The position numbers and the translations under genes are program-made. The notes below the pieces were generated by a model. That model did not search any database, was not told where the DNA came from, and saw only the letters and a program-made list of their open reading frames with translations. Positions 45,947 through 55,391 of a DNA stretch of 64,000 bases are shown here, one piece after another. Where the stretch lies: positions 114,755 through 178,754 of the forward strand of contig CALGNX010000010.1 of NCBI GenBank assembly GCA_937958265.1. Reading direction: 5' to 3'. Source of the stretch: an uncultured Algibacter sp. (GTDB lineage Bacteria; Bacteroidota; Bacteroidia; Flavobacteriales; Flavobacteriaceae). How positions within the stretch are numbered: position 1 is the first letter of the stretch; the number at the start of each line of letters is the position of its first letter.

Positions 45947-46672
45947 TTATTTCTTAAATAAACTTTTTAACTTCATGGAAAGCACTCCAAAAACTGCTTC
46001 GGATATAATACCCGAACTCAATTTAGACTTACCTAGTGCTCTATCCTTAAAAATTACTGGAACCTCAACAATATTAAAAGCCTTTAAATAAGCTTTAAAC
46101 TTCATTTCAATTTGAAAAGCATAACCAATAAACCGTATCCCATCCAAATCAATAGCTTGTAAAACCTGCCGTTTGTAACATATAAAGCCTGCAGTAGTAT
46201 CATGTACACGCATTCTGGTAATTAATTTCACATATTTCGAAGCAAAATAAGACATTAATAGCCTCTTCATATCCCAATTAACCACATTAACAGTATTATT
46301 TAAATATCTAGACCCTATAGCTAAATCTGCACCGCCATGCTTGCATGCATTATACAGCCTTATTAAATCCTTAGGGTCATGCGAAAAGTCGGCATCCATT
46401 TCAAAAATATAATCATACCCCTTAATTAAGCCCCACTTAAAGCCATGAATATAAGCAGTACCTAAGCCAGATTTCTCCTGCCTAACCTCTAAAAATAATT
46501 TATTAGCAAATTCAACTTGTAACGCTTTAACTTTTTTCGCCGTTAAATCTGGCGAATTATCATCAACAACTAGCAAATGTACATTTAAGGACTGTGCGAA
46601 TACCGCCCTAATAATAGCCTCAATATTCTCAATTTCGTTATATGTTGGAATAATAACAATTGTATTATACAT
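45947..46672 (-). CDS. polyprenol-phosphate mannose synthase-like GT2
   Basis: A 241-residue GT2 enzyme of the dolichol-phosphate-mannose synthase type: IIPTYNEIENIEAII, LLVVDDNSPDLTAKKV, EMDADFSHDPKDL, GSRYLN and a C-terminal FKDRALGKSKLSSGI. No membrane segments. It probably transfers mannose or a related sugar to polyprenyl phosphate. First gene of the leftward trio with pyrC and DUF4296. Confidence 0.88.
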   Translation of the reverse strand: MYNTIVIIPTYNEIENIEAIIRAVFAQSLNVHLLVVDDNSPDLTAKKVKALQVEFANKLFLEVRQEKSGLGTAYIHGFKWGLIKGYDYIFEMDADFSHDPKDLIRLYNACKHGGADLAIGSRYLNNTVNVVNWDMKRLLMSYFASKYVKLITRMRVHDTTAGFICYKRQVLQAIDLDGIRFIGYAFQIEMKFKAYLKAFNIVEVPVIFKDRALGKSKLSSGIISEAVFGVLSMKLKSLFKK

Positions 46673-47032
46673 ATTTCATCTTACTAACTTATACCCTAAA
46701 TCTGCCAAAAACCTTAATAAAAACTTGGGCGTTACCCAAAAGGGTCGGGCTATACGTTCCAAGTCCTCGCCTCTCAAAAAAGTCGGGCTGCGGGCTATCC
46801 ACTACTATCCCTAACGCAAAAACCTAAATTACTAACCAAGTTACAACCTTTAACCTCTGCGCGGCACCTTAAAAATAATCGTAAAATATAATTTTAACAA
46901 AAATTATATTTTCTTAAAATTGGACTAATTTTTTAAATAATTCTGCAAATGTACATCAATCGGGGTTTATTTTTTTTAAAAAAACCTTCTAATATTAACA
47001 ATACTTATTAAATATTATAATAATTTTATCCC
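46673..47032. other. intergenic region, 360 bp, with one dispersed repeat copy
   Basis: A divergent gap between the GT2 gene and DUF4271. It holds repeat copy C (46726-46817); the rest is AT-rich and must contain both promoters. Confidence 0.6.
46726..46817 (-). repeat. dispersed ~90-bp repeat, copy C
   Basis: Read on the minus strand it starts GCGTTAGGGATAG and ends AGCCCGACCCTTTTGGGTAA plus CGCCCAAG. It is nearly collinear with copy A, sharing AGCCCGACTTTTT, GCGAGGACTTG and ACGTA; it is in reverse orientation to A and B. Confidence 0.85.
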
Positions 47033-47674
47033 ATGCTACGTCACATAGTTTCAAACGAAATCTTCACGATATTAATTACTGTAGGCTTAATCACTATAGC
47101 CATGGCGAAATTAGTTTCGCCAAAGCGTTTCAACGATTTTATTTTAGTTTTAGCGCACGATAAATACTTAAAAATATACTCTAAAGAGCGTCGTTTTTTC
47201 GATGCTTTTGGTAGCCTATTATTTATAAACTTAACACTCTCTGTTTCTGTGTTTTGCTATATAGCATACCAACAAATAATGGACTCACCAGGAGTTGTCT
47301 TAAATATTATATTTAAAATAGGCCTTGGTGTTAGCATTTTCACATTAGCAAAAATGTATACTGAGCGCCTTGTAGGAAACATTTTTGAGATTAACCAACT
47401 CCTTGATGAATACATTTTTCAAAAAATAAGTTTTAAAAATTATTTAGGCCTTTTACTAGTACCCATAAACGCATTTCTTATTTATAGCTACAAACCTACC
47501 ATTACAACAATAATTAGCATTACATCCATACTGCTAATTATCAACGTGATAAGTCTAATTAGCTCTTTTAAAACACATCAAACCTTAATTAAAAACAACT
47601 TGTTTTATTTTATTTTGTACCTTTGCATACTTGAATTTGCACCATACATTTTTTTATATAAAGTGTTCATTTAA
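47033..47674 (+). CDS. DUF4271 membrane protein
   Basis: A 213-residue polytopic protein with about five or six hydrophobic segments, of the DUF4271 family of Bacteroidota (MLRHIVSNEIFTILI..., KRFNDFILVL). Function unknown. It lies 29 bp upstream of hemD, and this pair is commonly adjacent in the group. Confidence 0.85.
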   Translation: MLRHIVSNEIFTILITVGLITIAMAKLVSPKRFNDFILVLAHDKYLKIYSKERRFFDAFGSLLFINLTLSVSVFCYIAYQQIMDSPGVVLNIIFKIGLGVSIFTLAKMYTERLVGNIFEINQLLDEYIFQKISFKNYLGLLLVPINAFLIYSYKPTITTIISITSILLIINVISLISSFKTHQTLIKNNLFYFILYLCILEFAPYIFLYKVFI

Positions 47675-47703
47675 AAATTAAAGAAATAAAAACCTACCCA
47701 CTT

Positions 47704-48453
47704 ATGAAAGTGAAAACCATTTTAGTATCTCAGCCGGAACCTAAAATAGAAAACTCGCCCTACTTCGATTTACAAGAAAAGCAACGTGTAAAAATTGATT
47801 TTAGATCTTTTATCCATGTTGAAGGTGTGTCTGCCAAAGAAATTAGACACCAGAAAATCGATTTAAAAGATTTTACAGCAATTATATTAACAAGCAGAAA
47901 TGCTGTTGATCATTTTTTTAGAATTGCCGAAGAAATGCGATTTAAAGTTCCAGATTCGATGAAATATTTTTGTCAATCAGAAGCCGTTGCTTATTACCTC
48001 CAAAAATACGTTGTATACAGAAAACGTAAAATATATGTAGGTAAGCGCACATTTAACGAGTTATCGCCGTTAATTAAAAAGTATAAAGACGAGAAATTTT
48101 TACTACCTACCACAGACAAAGTTAAACCAGCCGTACCTGAATTACTTAACGATTTAGGCATCGACTGGAAACAATCTACATTTTACAAAACCGTGGTTAG
48201 TGATTTGTCCGATTTAGCAAATGTATCTTACGATGTCTTAGTATTTTTTAGTCCTTCTGGTATCGAGTCATTGTTTCAAAACTTTCCAGATTTTAAACAA
48301 AACGAAACAAAAATAGCTGTTTTTGGAAACACAACTGTTAAAGCTGTAGAAGACAAAGGTTTACGCGTGGATATTGCTGCGCCAACACCCGAAACACCAT
48401 CCATGACCATGGCATTACAGAAATATATTGAAAAAGCTAATAAAGGTAAATAG
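47704..48453 (+). CDS. hemD: uroporphyrinogen-III synthase
   Basis: A 249-residue HemD-type protein: VKTILVSQPEPK, IILTSRNAVDHFFRIAEEM, then KFLLPTTDKVKPAVPELL, and LVFFSPSGIESLF with AVFGNTTVKAVEDKGLRVDI. It cyclises hydroxymethylbilane in tetrapyrrole synthesis. Divergence in this family lowers certainty a little. A terminator follows 25 bp downstream. Confidence 0.88.
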   Translation: MKVKTILVSQPEPKIENSPYFDLQEKQRVKIDFRSFIHVEGVSAKEIRHQKIDLKDFTAIILTSRNAVDHFFRIAEEMRFKVPDSMKYFCQSEAVAYYLQKYVVYRKRKIYVGKRTFNELSPLIKKYKDEKFLLPTTDKVKPAVPELLNDLGIDWKQSTFYKTVVSDLSDLANVSYDVLVFFSPSGIESLFQNFPDFKQNETKIAVFGNTTVKAVEDKGLRVDIAAPTPETPSMTMALQKYIEKANKGK

Positions 48454-48478
48454 TATTTTATTACCTCATACGTTTTAC

Positions 48479-48514
48479 AAAAGGGATGTTGTTTTAACAA
48501 ACACATCCCTTTTT
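48479..48514 (+). terminator. Rho-independent terminator of hemD
   Basis: Stem AAAAGGGATGT / ACATCCCTTTT (13-nt loop that can pair further, TGTT/AACA) with a T run. Confidence 0.8.
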
Positions 48515-48695
48515 ATTTGTAGTAATATTAACTAAATCTCCTTTATAAACTGAGCACACTTTCTATTAAAAGCGTATTTCACAATAACAAACCATTACAT
48601 ATAACGCATATTTTTTTAAGAATTAAACATTAGCACATAACAAATAAAAATACACCATAAACCCAAACTAAAGGAGAACCATTAACTTATATAAA

Positions 48696-49091
48696 TTAAT
48701 TAGTTCTAGATGAAATTTTTAAAAAAGCCACTAACATAAATCCCCAAGCTACTAGCAACAATAAACCTCCAACAGGTGTTACAAAACCTATAGTTTTAAA
48801 ATTAAACGTAGAGAGCGTATTGGTTGCCAACCCATAAATAGAACCAGAAAAAAACAAAATACCAACAACTACTAAATAATAAATTATATTTTTAATACTT
48901 TTCTTGATTAATCCGGTACTTCCTACAAACAATAGCAAAATAGCATGATACATTTGGTACCGCACACCCGTTTCAAATGTTTGTTGCGCTGTAATAGGAA
49001 TTAAATCCTTTAGCGCATGCGCGCCAAAAGCCCCTAAAACAATACTAAAAAAACCCAACAAGGTACCGGTAACTAAAATTAATTTATTCAT
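48696..49091 (-). CDS. DUF423 family membrane protein
   Basis: A 131-residue protein with four hydrophobic segments and the DUF423 (YgdD-like) signature GAFGAHALKD and TFETGVRYQMYHAI. Small inner-membrane protein of unknown function. It stands alone. Confidence 0.88.
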   Translation of the reverse strand: MNKLILVTGTLLGFFSIVLGAFGAHALKDLIPITAQQTFETGVRYQMYHAILLLFVGSTGLIKKSIKNIIYYLVVVGILFFSGSIYGLATNTLSTFNFKTIGFVTPVGGLLLLVAWGFMLVAFLKISSRTN

Positions 49092-49437
49092 GTTTTAAAG
49101 TTTTGTAAAATTCATGTAATAACAAAGTTACATGAATTATAATTTATAATAAGCTTTGCATAATTTGTGCTATAATTAATATAAATAAAATACAACTGTA
49201 GGTACTAAAACATTAGATATAGCGGTTACAAACAATCATTTAATTTCTATAAAGCCATATATTAAATTATATTCTCTTTATTATTTTAACTGGTATTAGA
49301 TACGTCTATTAATAAGACTATACAACGATTGGCTATTGCTTAGCGTATAGAACCTAAAAAAGGAAAATATAAAACAAAAAAAAACCAAGCTAACCTTGGT
49401 TTTTTTTATCTGTAAACACGCTACTTTATATAAAACT
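49092..49437. other. intergenic region, 346 bp
   Basis: No gene recognised. It contains the glyS terminator near its right end and, at about 49319-49350, an inverted set CTATAC...GCTA...TAGC...GTATAG of unknown meaning. Confidence 0.5.
49376..49408 (-). terminator. Rho-independent terminator of glyS
   Basis: Stem AAAAACCAAG / CTTGGTTTTT with a 5-nt loop, 30 bp past the glyS stop codon. Confidence 0.8.
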
Positions 49438-50979
49438 TTACATTTTCATTAACCAAGTACGTACATCTACTTCGTCCTTTATAATACGCCTTAAGTCTTC
49501 AATTTTAACACGCTCTTGTGCCATAGAGTCTCTATAACGTATGGTAACTGTATTATCCTCCTTAGTATCGTGGTCTATAGTAATACAAAAAGGCGTACCG
49601 TTAGCATCTTGCCTTCTGTAGCGTTTTCCAACGGTATCTTTTTCTTCATAAATAACATTGAAATCCCATTTTAAATCTTCTAAAATTTGTTTTGCAATTT
49701 CTGGCAAACCGTCTTTCGCTAATAATGGAAATATTGCGGCTTTTACAGGTGCCAAAACACTTGGTAATTTTAAAACAGTTCTTGTTTTACCATCGCCCAA
49801 ATCCTCTTCCTCTAAAGCATTAGAAAAAATAGCTAAAAACATCCTGTCCAAACCAATGGAAGTCTCTAAAACGTAAGGTGTATAACTTGCATTTTCTTCA
49901 TGATCAAAATATTGTAATTTCTTTCCAGAATGCTTTTCGTGTGCTTTTAAATCAAAATCAGTTCGCGAGTGTATACCCTCCAATTCTTTAAAACCAAACG
50001 GGAACTTAAATTCAATATCTGCTGCTGCATCTGCATAATGAGCCAATTTATCATGATCGTGAAAACGGTAATTATCAGCACCCATTCCCAAAGATAAATG
50101 CCACTTCATCCGGGCTTCTTTCCAATGCTCGTACCATTTTTTTTGAGTTCCTGGCTTTATAAAAAACTGCATTTCCATTTGTTCAAACTCTCGCATTCTA
50201 AAAATAAATTGTCTTGCAACAATTTCGTTTCTAAATGCTTTTCCTGTTTGAGCTATACCAAATGGAATTTTTTGCCTACTTGTTTTTTGCACATTTAAAA
50301 AGTTAACAAAAATACCTTGTGCTGTTTCTGGTCGTAAATACAAATCCATGGCAGACTCTGCAGAGGCACCTAGCTTTGTTCCAAACATGAGATTAAACTG
50401 CTTTACATCTGTCCAATTTCTGCTACCCGTTAAAGGATCTGCAATTTGCAACTCTTCAATAAGGGCTTTTACATCTGCTAAATCTTCATTTTCTAAAGAC
50501 TTTCCCATCCGCGAAAGCGTTGCATTAATTTTTTCTTGATAGCCAACAACGCGACCATTTGTAGCTAAAAATTCTTCTTTATTAAAAGCATCGCCAAAAC
50601 GTTTAGCAGCTTTTTTTACTTCTTTATCAATTTTAGCTTCAATTTTAGCGCAATAATCCTCTATTAAAACATCGGCTCTATAACGCTTTTTAGAATCTTT
50701 ATTATCAATCAATGGGTCGTTAAACGCATCCACATGACCAGATGCCTTCCATGTGGTTGGATGCATAAAAATTGCAGCATCAATACCCACAATATTTTCA
50801 TTCATTTGTACCATGGCTTTCCACCAATAGTCGCGTATATTCTTTTTTAATTCTGCTCCGTTTTGTGCATAGTCATAAACAGCACTTAAACCATCATAAA
50901 TTTCACTACTTTGAAATACATAACCATATTCCTTTGCATGCGAAACTACTTTCTTAAATTGATCCTCTTGATTTGCCAT
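49438..50979 (-). CDS. glyS: glycyl-tRNA synthetase (single-chain class II)
   Basis: A 513-residue class II synthetase of the homodimeric type, not the alpha-beta type. Motifs: SSEIYDGLSAVYDY, FNLMFGTKLG, RPETAQGIFVNF, FRNEIVARQFIFRMREFEQME (motif 2) and EASIGLDR-like TSIGLDRMFLAIF, then the anticodon-binding domain (PVKAAIFPLL). Length ~510 is usual for Bacteroidota. Confidence 0.97.
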   Translation of the reverse strand: MANQEDQFKKVVSHAKEYGYVFQSSEIYDGLSAVYDYAQNGAELKKNIRDYWWKAMVQMNENIVGIDAAIFMHPTTWKASGHVDAFNDPLIDNKDSKKRYRADVLIEDYCAKIEAKIDKEVKKAAKRFGDAFNKEEFLATNGRVVGYQEKINATLSRMGKSLENEDLADVKALIEELQIADPLTGSRNWTDVKQFNLMFGTKLGASAESAMDLYLRPETAQGIFVNFLNVQKTSRQKIPFGIAQTGKAFRNEIVARQFIFRMREFEQMEMQFFIKPGTQKKWYEHWKEARMKWHLSLGMGADNYRFHDHDKLAHYADAAADIEFKFPFGFKELEGIHSRTDFDLKAHEKHSGKKLQYFDHEENASYTPYVLETSIGLDRMFLAIFSNALEEEDLGDGKTRTVLKLPSVLAPVKAAIFPLLAKDGLPEIAKQILEDLKWDFNVIYEEKDTVGKRYRRQDANGTPFCITIDHDTKEDNTVTIRYRDSMAQERVKIEDLRRIIKDEVDVRTWLMKM

Positions 50980-50984
50980 AGCTG

Positions 50985-50992
50985 CAAAAATA
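50985..50992 (-). promoter_or_regulatory. -7 promoter box five bases before glyS ATG (TATTTTTG)
   Basis: TAnnTTTG match on the minus strand ends five bases before the ATG at 50979, suggesting a leaderless transcript. Confidence 0.5.
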
Positions 50993-51061
50993 AAAAACCC
51001 TTGTAAACTATCGCCTTTTTGTGAAAAATAATTAAGTTTACAAGACCACTATTTACAAACT

Positions 51062-51736
51062 ATGTTAAAAGCTATAGTTAATTTATTATTCCCAGAGGTT
51101 TGTTGCGCCTGTAATAACCTATTAAGTGATGGTGTAAAAACTATTTGCGTGGATTGTAGGCATGATTTACCAATTACAAATTTTCATTTTAACGGTAATA
51201 GTAGTATCGAAAAAGTACTTTATGGACGCTCTGAAATTGAAAACGGAACTGCACTTTTTAGGTTTGAAAAAAAAAGCAATGTACAACGCCTTATTCATAA
51301 CCTTAAATACAAAGGCCAAGAACACATTGGTTTTGTTTTAGGAAATTGGCTAGGAAGCGAATTAAAAATACTAGAATCTTATAATAAAATAGACATTGTT
51401 ATTCCTGTACCACTACATAAAAATAAGCTTAAAACTAGAGGCTACAACCAAATAACGTGCTTTGGAGAACAAATAGCAAAAGCCTTAAACGCGCGTTATG
51501 TGGATAACGTACTTTTAAAAGTAACCAGCACAAAATCGCAGGCCCACAAAAAGCGATTAGCACGTTGGAATAACCAAACCGCATTTACACTAGAAAATAA
51601 GTCTATTATTGAAAACAAACATATTTTAATTGTAGATGATATTATTACAACTGGCGCAACTCTAGAGGCATGTATTACCGTTTTAAACCAGGCAAAAAAC
51701 ATAAAAACAAGTATTGCCACTATAGCTATAGCCTAG
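51062..51736 (+). CDS. ComF-family phosphoribosyltransferase-like protein
   Basis: A 224-residue ComF/GntX-type protein: an N-terminal four-Cys zinc finger (CCACNNLL and CVDC), then a type I PRTase domain with PVPLHKNKLKTRGYNQ and the PRPP loop HILIVDDIITTGATLEAC. ComF is required for DNA uptake in naturally competent bacteria. It diverges from glyS. Confidence 0.92.
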   Translation: MLKAIVNLLFPEVCCACNNLLSDGVKTICVDCRHDLPITNFHFNGNSSIEKVLYGRSEIENGTALFRFEKKSNVQRLIHNLKYKGQEHIGFVLGNWLGSELKILESYNKIDIVIPVPLHKNKLKTRGYNQITCFGEQIAKALNARYVDNVLLKVTSTKSQAHKKRLARWNNQTAFTLENKSIIENKHILIVDDIITTGATLEACITVLNQAKNIKTSIATIAIA

Positions 51737-51893
51737 CTTAGGCTATTGTAAAGTACTTCAATATTACTAAAGAATTAAAGCAAAAATCTTACTTTTTTAA
51801 ATTTAACAGAAAACCAGATTTAGAGCGTTTTATATACTTTACTGCCCAATATAATTGACTGCAGAACCATTATATTTTTTAGCTGAATTTATG

Positions 51894-51901
51894 TAGGTTT
51901 G
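51894..51901 (+). promoter_or_regulatory. -7 promoter box (TAGGTTTG)
   Basis: TAnnTTTG match 19 bp upstream of the Ig-like lipoprotein ATG. Confidence 0.5.
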
Positions 51902-51920
51902 TAAAAATTAAAAGTTAATA

Positions 51921-53525
51921 ATGAATAAGACGCTTTCAAATTTTATTTTAGCATTTAGTATTGGTTTTATTTTTATAAACTGTGCAAACCGCGGCACACC
52001 CGGTGGTGGCCCAAAAGATGAAACACCTCCAAAAATTGTAAAATCTGAACCAGAAAACTACAAAACAAATTTTAAGGGCAACGAAATACGCATCTACTTT
52101 GATGAGTATATAAAAATTAAAGATATAAGTAAACAGCTTATTATTTCACCACCAATGAAAAAAAAGCCCGATGTTTCTCCAATTAGTGGCGCTAGCAGGT
52201 TTATTTCTCTTAAAATTTACGACACCCTACAACCAAATACAACATACGCATTTAATTTCGGGAACAGTATTACAGACCATAATGAAGGTAACCCTTACCC
52301 CTATTACCGCTACGTATTTTCTACGGGTAATTATATTGATTCTTTATCCATAAAGGGAAACATTACAGACGCTTTACTAAAACAACCCGAAACCTTTGTA
52401 AATGTTGCTTTATACGAAGTAAACAATACATTCACAGACTCTATTGTTTTTAAAGAAACGCCTAAATATGTTACCAACACGTTGGATAGCTTAACAACCT
52501 TTTCCATAGACAACTTAAGACCTGGCAAATACTTACTTATGGCTCTTAAAGATGGTAATAACGATAATAAATTTCAACAAAAAACGGACCAAATAGCATA
52601 TCATAAAAATTATATTACTGTACCTAGCGACTCTTCATATTCGCTTAGGCTTTTTAAGGAAGAGCGCAACTATAAAGCAACCCGACCAAGGCTGCTTGCA
52701 GGTGAAAAAATAGCATTTGGCTATGAAGGAAACTATGAAGATATGCGTATAGATATACTATCTGAAACGCCACCAGAATTTGAATACCGTATTACAAAAG
52801 ACCCTAAAACAGACACCTTAAATTATTGGTACAAACCCAGACTTAAGGTCGACACTTTGAATTTTAAAGTATCTAAAAATAAAATTGAAAATAAGTTTAC
52901 AGTTCGAATAAGTGAGCAAAAGAGAGATACTTTAGACTTTAAAACAGAACCTTCGGGAAACATTGGTTATGATGAAGATTTTAGGATTTCTGCAACTACA
53001 CCGCTTTCCAGTTTTAAAATATCTAAGATATTTATGGTTGATAAAGACTCCACAACAGTTTCTTTTAAAACACGTTTTGACACTATAAACAATGCATACG
53101 TCTTTCAATTTGATAAAACTGAAGACAATAAATATACCATAAAAGTACTTCCTGAGGCTTTTGAAGATTTTTATGGAAACCGAAATAAAGATACCTTAAG
53201 CTACAACTTAAGCACACGTAAAACCTCAGACTTTGGATATGTTAGATTTACATTAGTAAACGCTACCTACCCACTAATTATTCAATTAACCGATAAAAAA
53301 GGCATTTTAAAAGAAGAGCGCTTTACAAAAAAAGATAATACTGTCGATTTTTTAAATTTAGATTCTGGCATGTATTCCATTAGAGTTATACATGACGCTA
53401 ATGGTAACCAAAAGTTTGATACAGGTAATTATTTAAAAAAGATTCAGCCCGAAAAAGTGAGTCATTTTAAAGAAATTGAAATTCGAGCAGACTGGGGTAT
53501 TCAAGAAACACTAGAATTTAGGTAA
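51921..53525 (+). CDS. lipoprotein with N-terminal Ig-like domain
   Basis: A 534-residue lipoprotein. Signal and lipobox: FSIGFIFINC (Cys ~21). An Ig-like (Big_5/PF13205-type) domain follows at ~35-130 (PPKIVKSEPENYKTNF, IRIYFDEYIKI, LQPNTTYAFNFGNSITDHNEG); then beta-rich repeats, the last being YPLIIQLTDKKGILKEERF and YSIRVIHDANGNQKFDTG. This arrangement is common in Flavobacteriia and function is unknown. It overlaps the convergent nitrilase gene by 8 bp. Confidence 0.82.
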   Translation: MNKTLSNFILAFSIGFIFINCANRGTPGGGPKDETPPKIVKSEPENYKTNFKGNEIRIYFDEYIKIKDISKQLIISPPMKKKPDVSPISGASRFISLKIYDTLQPNTTYAFNFGNSITDHNEGNPYPYYRYVFSTGNYIDSLSIKGNITDALLKQPETFVNVALYEVNNTFTDSIVFKETPKYVTNTLDSLTTFSIDNLRPGKYLLMALKDGNNDNKFQQKTDQIAYHKNYITVPSDSSYSLRLFKEERNYKATRPRLLAGEKIAFGYEGNYEDMRIDILSETPPEFEYRITKDPKTDTLNYWYKPRLKVDTLNFKVSKNKIENKFTVRISEQKRDTLDFKTEPSGNIGYDEDFRISATTPLSSFKISKIFMVDKDSTTVSFKTRFDTINNAYVFQFDKTEDNKYTIKVLPEAFEDFYGNRNKDTLSYNLSTRKTSDFGYVRFTLVNATYPLIIQLTDKKGILKEERFTKKDNTVDFLNLDSGMYSIRVIHDANGNQKFDTGNYLKKIQPEKVSHFKEIEIRADWGIQETLEFR

Positions 53526-54297
53526 AATTAAAGCTATCTTTATCATCCAAAAACTTAAATTTATTTCTGTTAGTAGTTATGTGTTTTTGGTTTAGAGTCA
53601 CTACTTGCACACCTTCTTCATTTGCATGAAAGGCTGTAATTGTTTGTCCTAGCACATCGCAAGCAGCCGAGTGCCCAGAATATTCGGTATTTAAACCATC
53701 AATCCCTATTCGATTTACACCAATACTATAGCACATATTTTCAATGGCTCTTGCTTTCAATAAAACGTCCCACGCCAATATTCTAGATTTTGGCCAATTT
53801 GCAACGTATAATAATACATCGTAATTTTCAGTATTTCTTGACCATACGGGGAACCGTAAATCGTAACAAATTAAAGGGCGTATTTTCCACCCTTTATAAT
53901 GTAAGATTACTTTTTCTTTTCCGGCTTCATAAATTTTATGCTCACCAACTAATGTAAAAGTATGACGTTTATCGTAACTAGTTATAAAACCGGACGGCTC
54001 CACAAAAAGCAAACGATTATAAAAATTCCCTTTTTCAGCAATAATTATACTACCTACAATAGCTACTGCCTTAGTTTTAGCCAAATCCTTCATCCAATTA
54101 ACGGTTTTACCCGTCATACTCTCTGCTAATTTAAATGGGCTCATTGTAAAACCTGTGGTAAACATTTCTGGCAACACTACAATATCTACATCATTAGGAA
54201 TGGCATTAATTTTTCTGGTGAAGTTTAGCCGATTTTCTTCTGGTTTTTCCCAAACTAAATCGGATTGAACAAGTGCTATTTTAAGATTTTTCTGCAT
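53518..54297 (-). CDS. nitrilase-superfamily amidohydrolase (omega-amidase-like)
   Basis: A 259-residue C-N hydrolase with the Glu-Lys-Cys triad: VVLPEMFTTGFTM (Glu), SYDKRHTFTL (Lys) and RPLICYDLRFPVWSR (Cys). Similar to YafV/Nit2 omega-amidases acting on 2-oxoglutaramate or 2-oxosuccinamate, though the substrate is inferred. Start ATG at 54297. Confidence 0.9.
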   Translation of the reverse strand: MQKNLKIALVQSDLVWEKPEENRLNFTRKINAIPNDVDIVVLPEMFTTGFTMSPFKLAESMTGKTVNWMKDLAKTKAVAIVGSIIIAEKGNFYNRLLFVEPSGFITSYDKRHTFTLVGEHKIYEAGKEKVILHYKGWKIRPLICYDLRFPVWSRNTENYDVLLYVANWPKSRILAWDVLLKARAIENMCYSIGVNRIGIDGLNTEYSGHSAACDVLGQTITAFHANEEGVQVVTLNQKHITTNRNKFKFLDDKDSFNFT

Positions 54298-54413
54298 AGG
54301 TTGCTCTTTTATAACACAGTTGAAATTACTATTTTTAATTTAACTTTTAACCAAATAAATGTTAATTCCCCATTGTTAAAATTAATTTACACCTTTTAAA
54401 TTTCACAAAAAAA

Positions 54414-54447
54414 AAGCCAATTATCGTAACAAAACAATAATTGGCTT
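54414..54447 (-). terminator. Rho-independent terminator after coiled-coil gene
   Basis: Perfect 11-bp stem AAGCCAATTAT / ATAATTGGCTT with a 12-nt loop and T run on the minus strand, 30 bp past the stop codon. Confidence 0.85.
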
Positions 54448-54476
54448 GATCTTAATATACTCTTACTATTAAAAAA

Positions 54477-55391
54477 TTACATTTGTCTCTTGGCCTTAAC
54501 AGAAGCTTGTTTCAATTTTTCGATTTTTTGAAGCCACTTATCCTCATCTACTGGAGATAATTTCCCTCTCCTTTTCAATTTCTCATATTTCTTTGTAACC
54601 TCTGCTTGCTTACTAACAGCTTTATCAAATTTAGATTGCGCCTTTTCTTTTTTCTTTAACTCTTTTTCAGCCTTTTTCGCTGCCTTTTCAGACTTCTTTT
54701 TTTCTTGTTCTGCTTTTTTCTGTATTTTTTTTGCTTCTTTCCGTTCTTTTTCCTCTGCCTTCTGAGCTTCCTTTTCTGCTTTTTGTGCTGCTTTCTCGGC
54801 TTGCTCTGCTTCCTTTTCTGCCTTCTGGGCTTCTTTCTTCAATTTTTCCTCTGCCTTCTGAGCTTCCTTTTCTGCTTTTTGTGCTGCTTTCTCGGCTTGC
54901 TCTGCTTCCCTTCCTGCCTTTTGGGCTTCTTTCTTCAATTTCTCCTCTGCTTTCTGAGCTTCCTTTTCTGCTTTTTGTGCCACTTTATCGACTTGCTCTA
55001 CTTCCTTTTCAACCTCTTTTGCAACTTCAGCTTCTTTTTCGGCCGCTACAATGTGTGCACTTACTTCCTTAACCTGCTCTTCCCGTTTAGCCTTCATGGC
55101 TTGATGGGTATTATTAACAACCGAAGCCTCATTCGTTGGGTTTTCGTTACGTATTTTCGTAGCCTTATTTACCTTTTCAAAAGGCTTAATCTCCTTCATT
55201 TGCCTAACTTTTCTATCGAAAGCAGCTCTTATTTCTTTCTGCTGATCAAATGATAAACGCTCTGTTATATTTACATCACTTTTAAATATTTGATTGTTTT
55301 CTATTTTATAAGTTTCTCCTTTATACATTAGTTTTTGTGCGAATGTATTTATTGTTACCAATACCATTAATAATACTACATATCTCTTCAT
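54477..55391 (-). CDS. exported repetitive coiled-coil protein
   Basis: A 304-residue protein with a signal peptide (ending TFAQ) and an N-terminal part KGETYKIENNQIFKSD. Residues ~115-270 are an Ala/Glu/Lys/Gln-rich coiled coil containing two and a half copies of a 32-residue unit (KAEKEAQKAEEKLKKEAQKA...). The DNA copies are near-identical (96-bp period), pointing to recent tandem amplification. The C-terminal ~50 residues are less repetitive. Probably a periplasmic elongated protein; function unknown. Confidence 0.75.
   Translation of the reverse strand: MKRYVVLLMVLVTINTFAQKLMYKGETYKIENNQIFKSDVNITERLSFDQQKEIRAAFDRKVRQMKEIKPFEKVNKATKIRNENPTNEASVVNNTHQAMKAKREEQVKEVSAHIVAAEKEAEVAKEVEKEVEQVDKVAQKAEKEAQKAEEKLKKEAQKAGREAEQAEKAAQKAEKEAQKAEEKLKKEAQKAEKEAEQAEKAAQKAEKEAQKAEEKERKEAKKIQKKAEQEKKKSEKAAKKAEKELKKKEKAQSKFDKAVSKQAEVTKKYEKLKRRGKLSPVDEDKWLQKIEKLKQASVKAKRQM
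54745..54985 (-). repeat. 96-bp tandem repeat inside the coiled-coil gene
   Basis: The segment from about 54745 repeats with a 96-bp period about 2.5 times with few differences (for example the CCTTTTCTGC/CCCTTCCTGC variants). The unit encodes 32 residues and keeps the frame. Confidence 0.75.

Noticed and set aside
54705..55253. Phe/Leu-rich plus-strand frames opposite the coiled-coil gene
   Set aside because: They are shadows of the Lys/Glu/Ala-rich repeats on the other strand.
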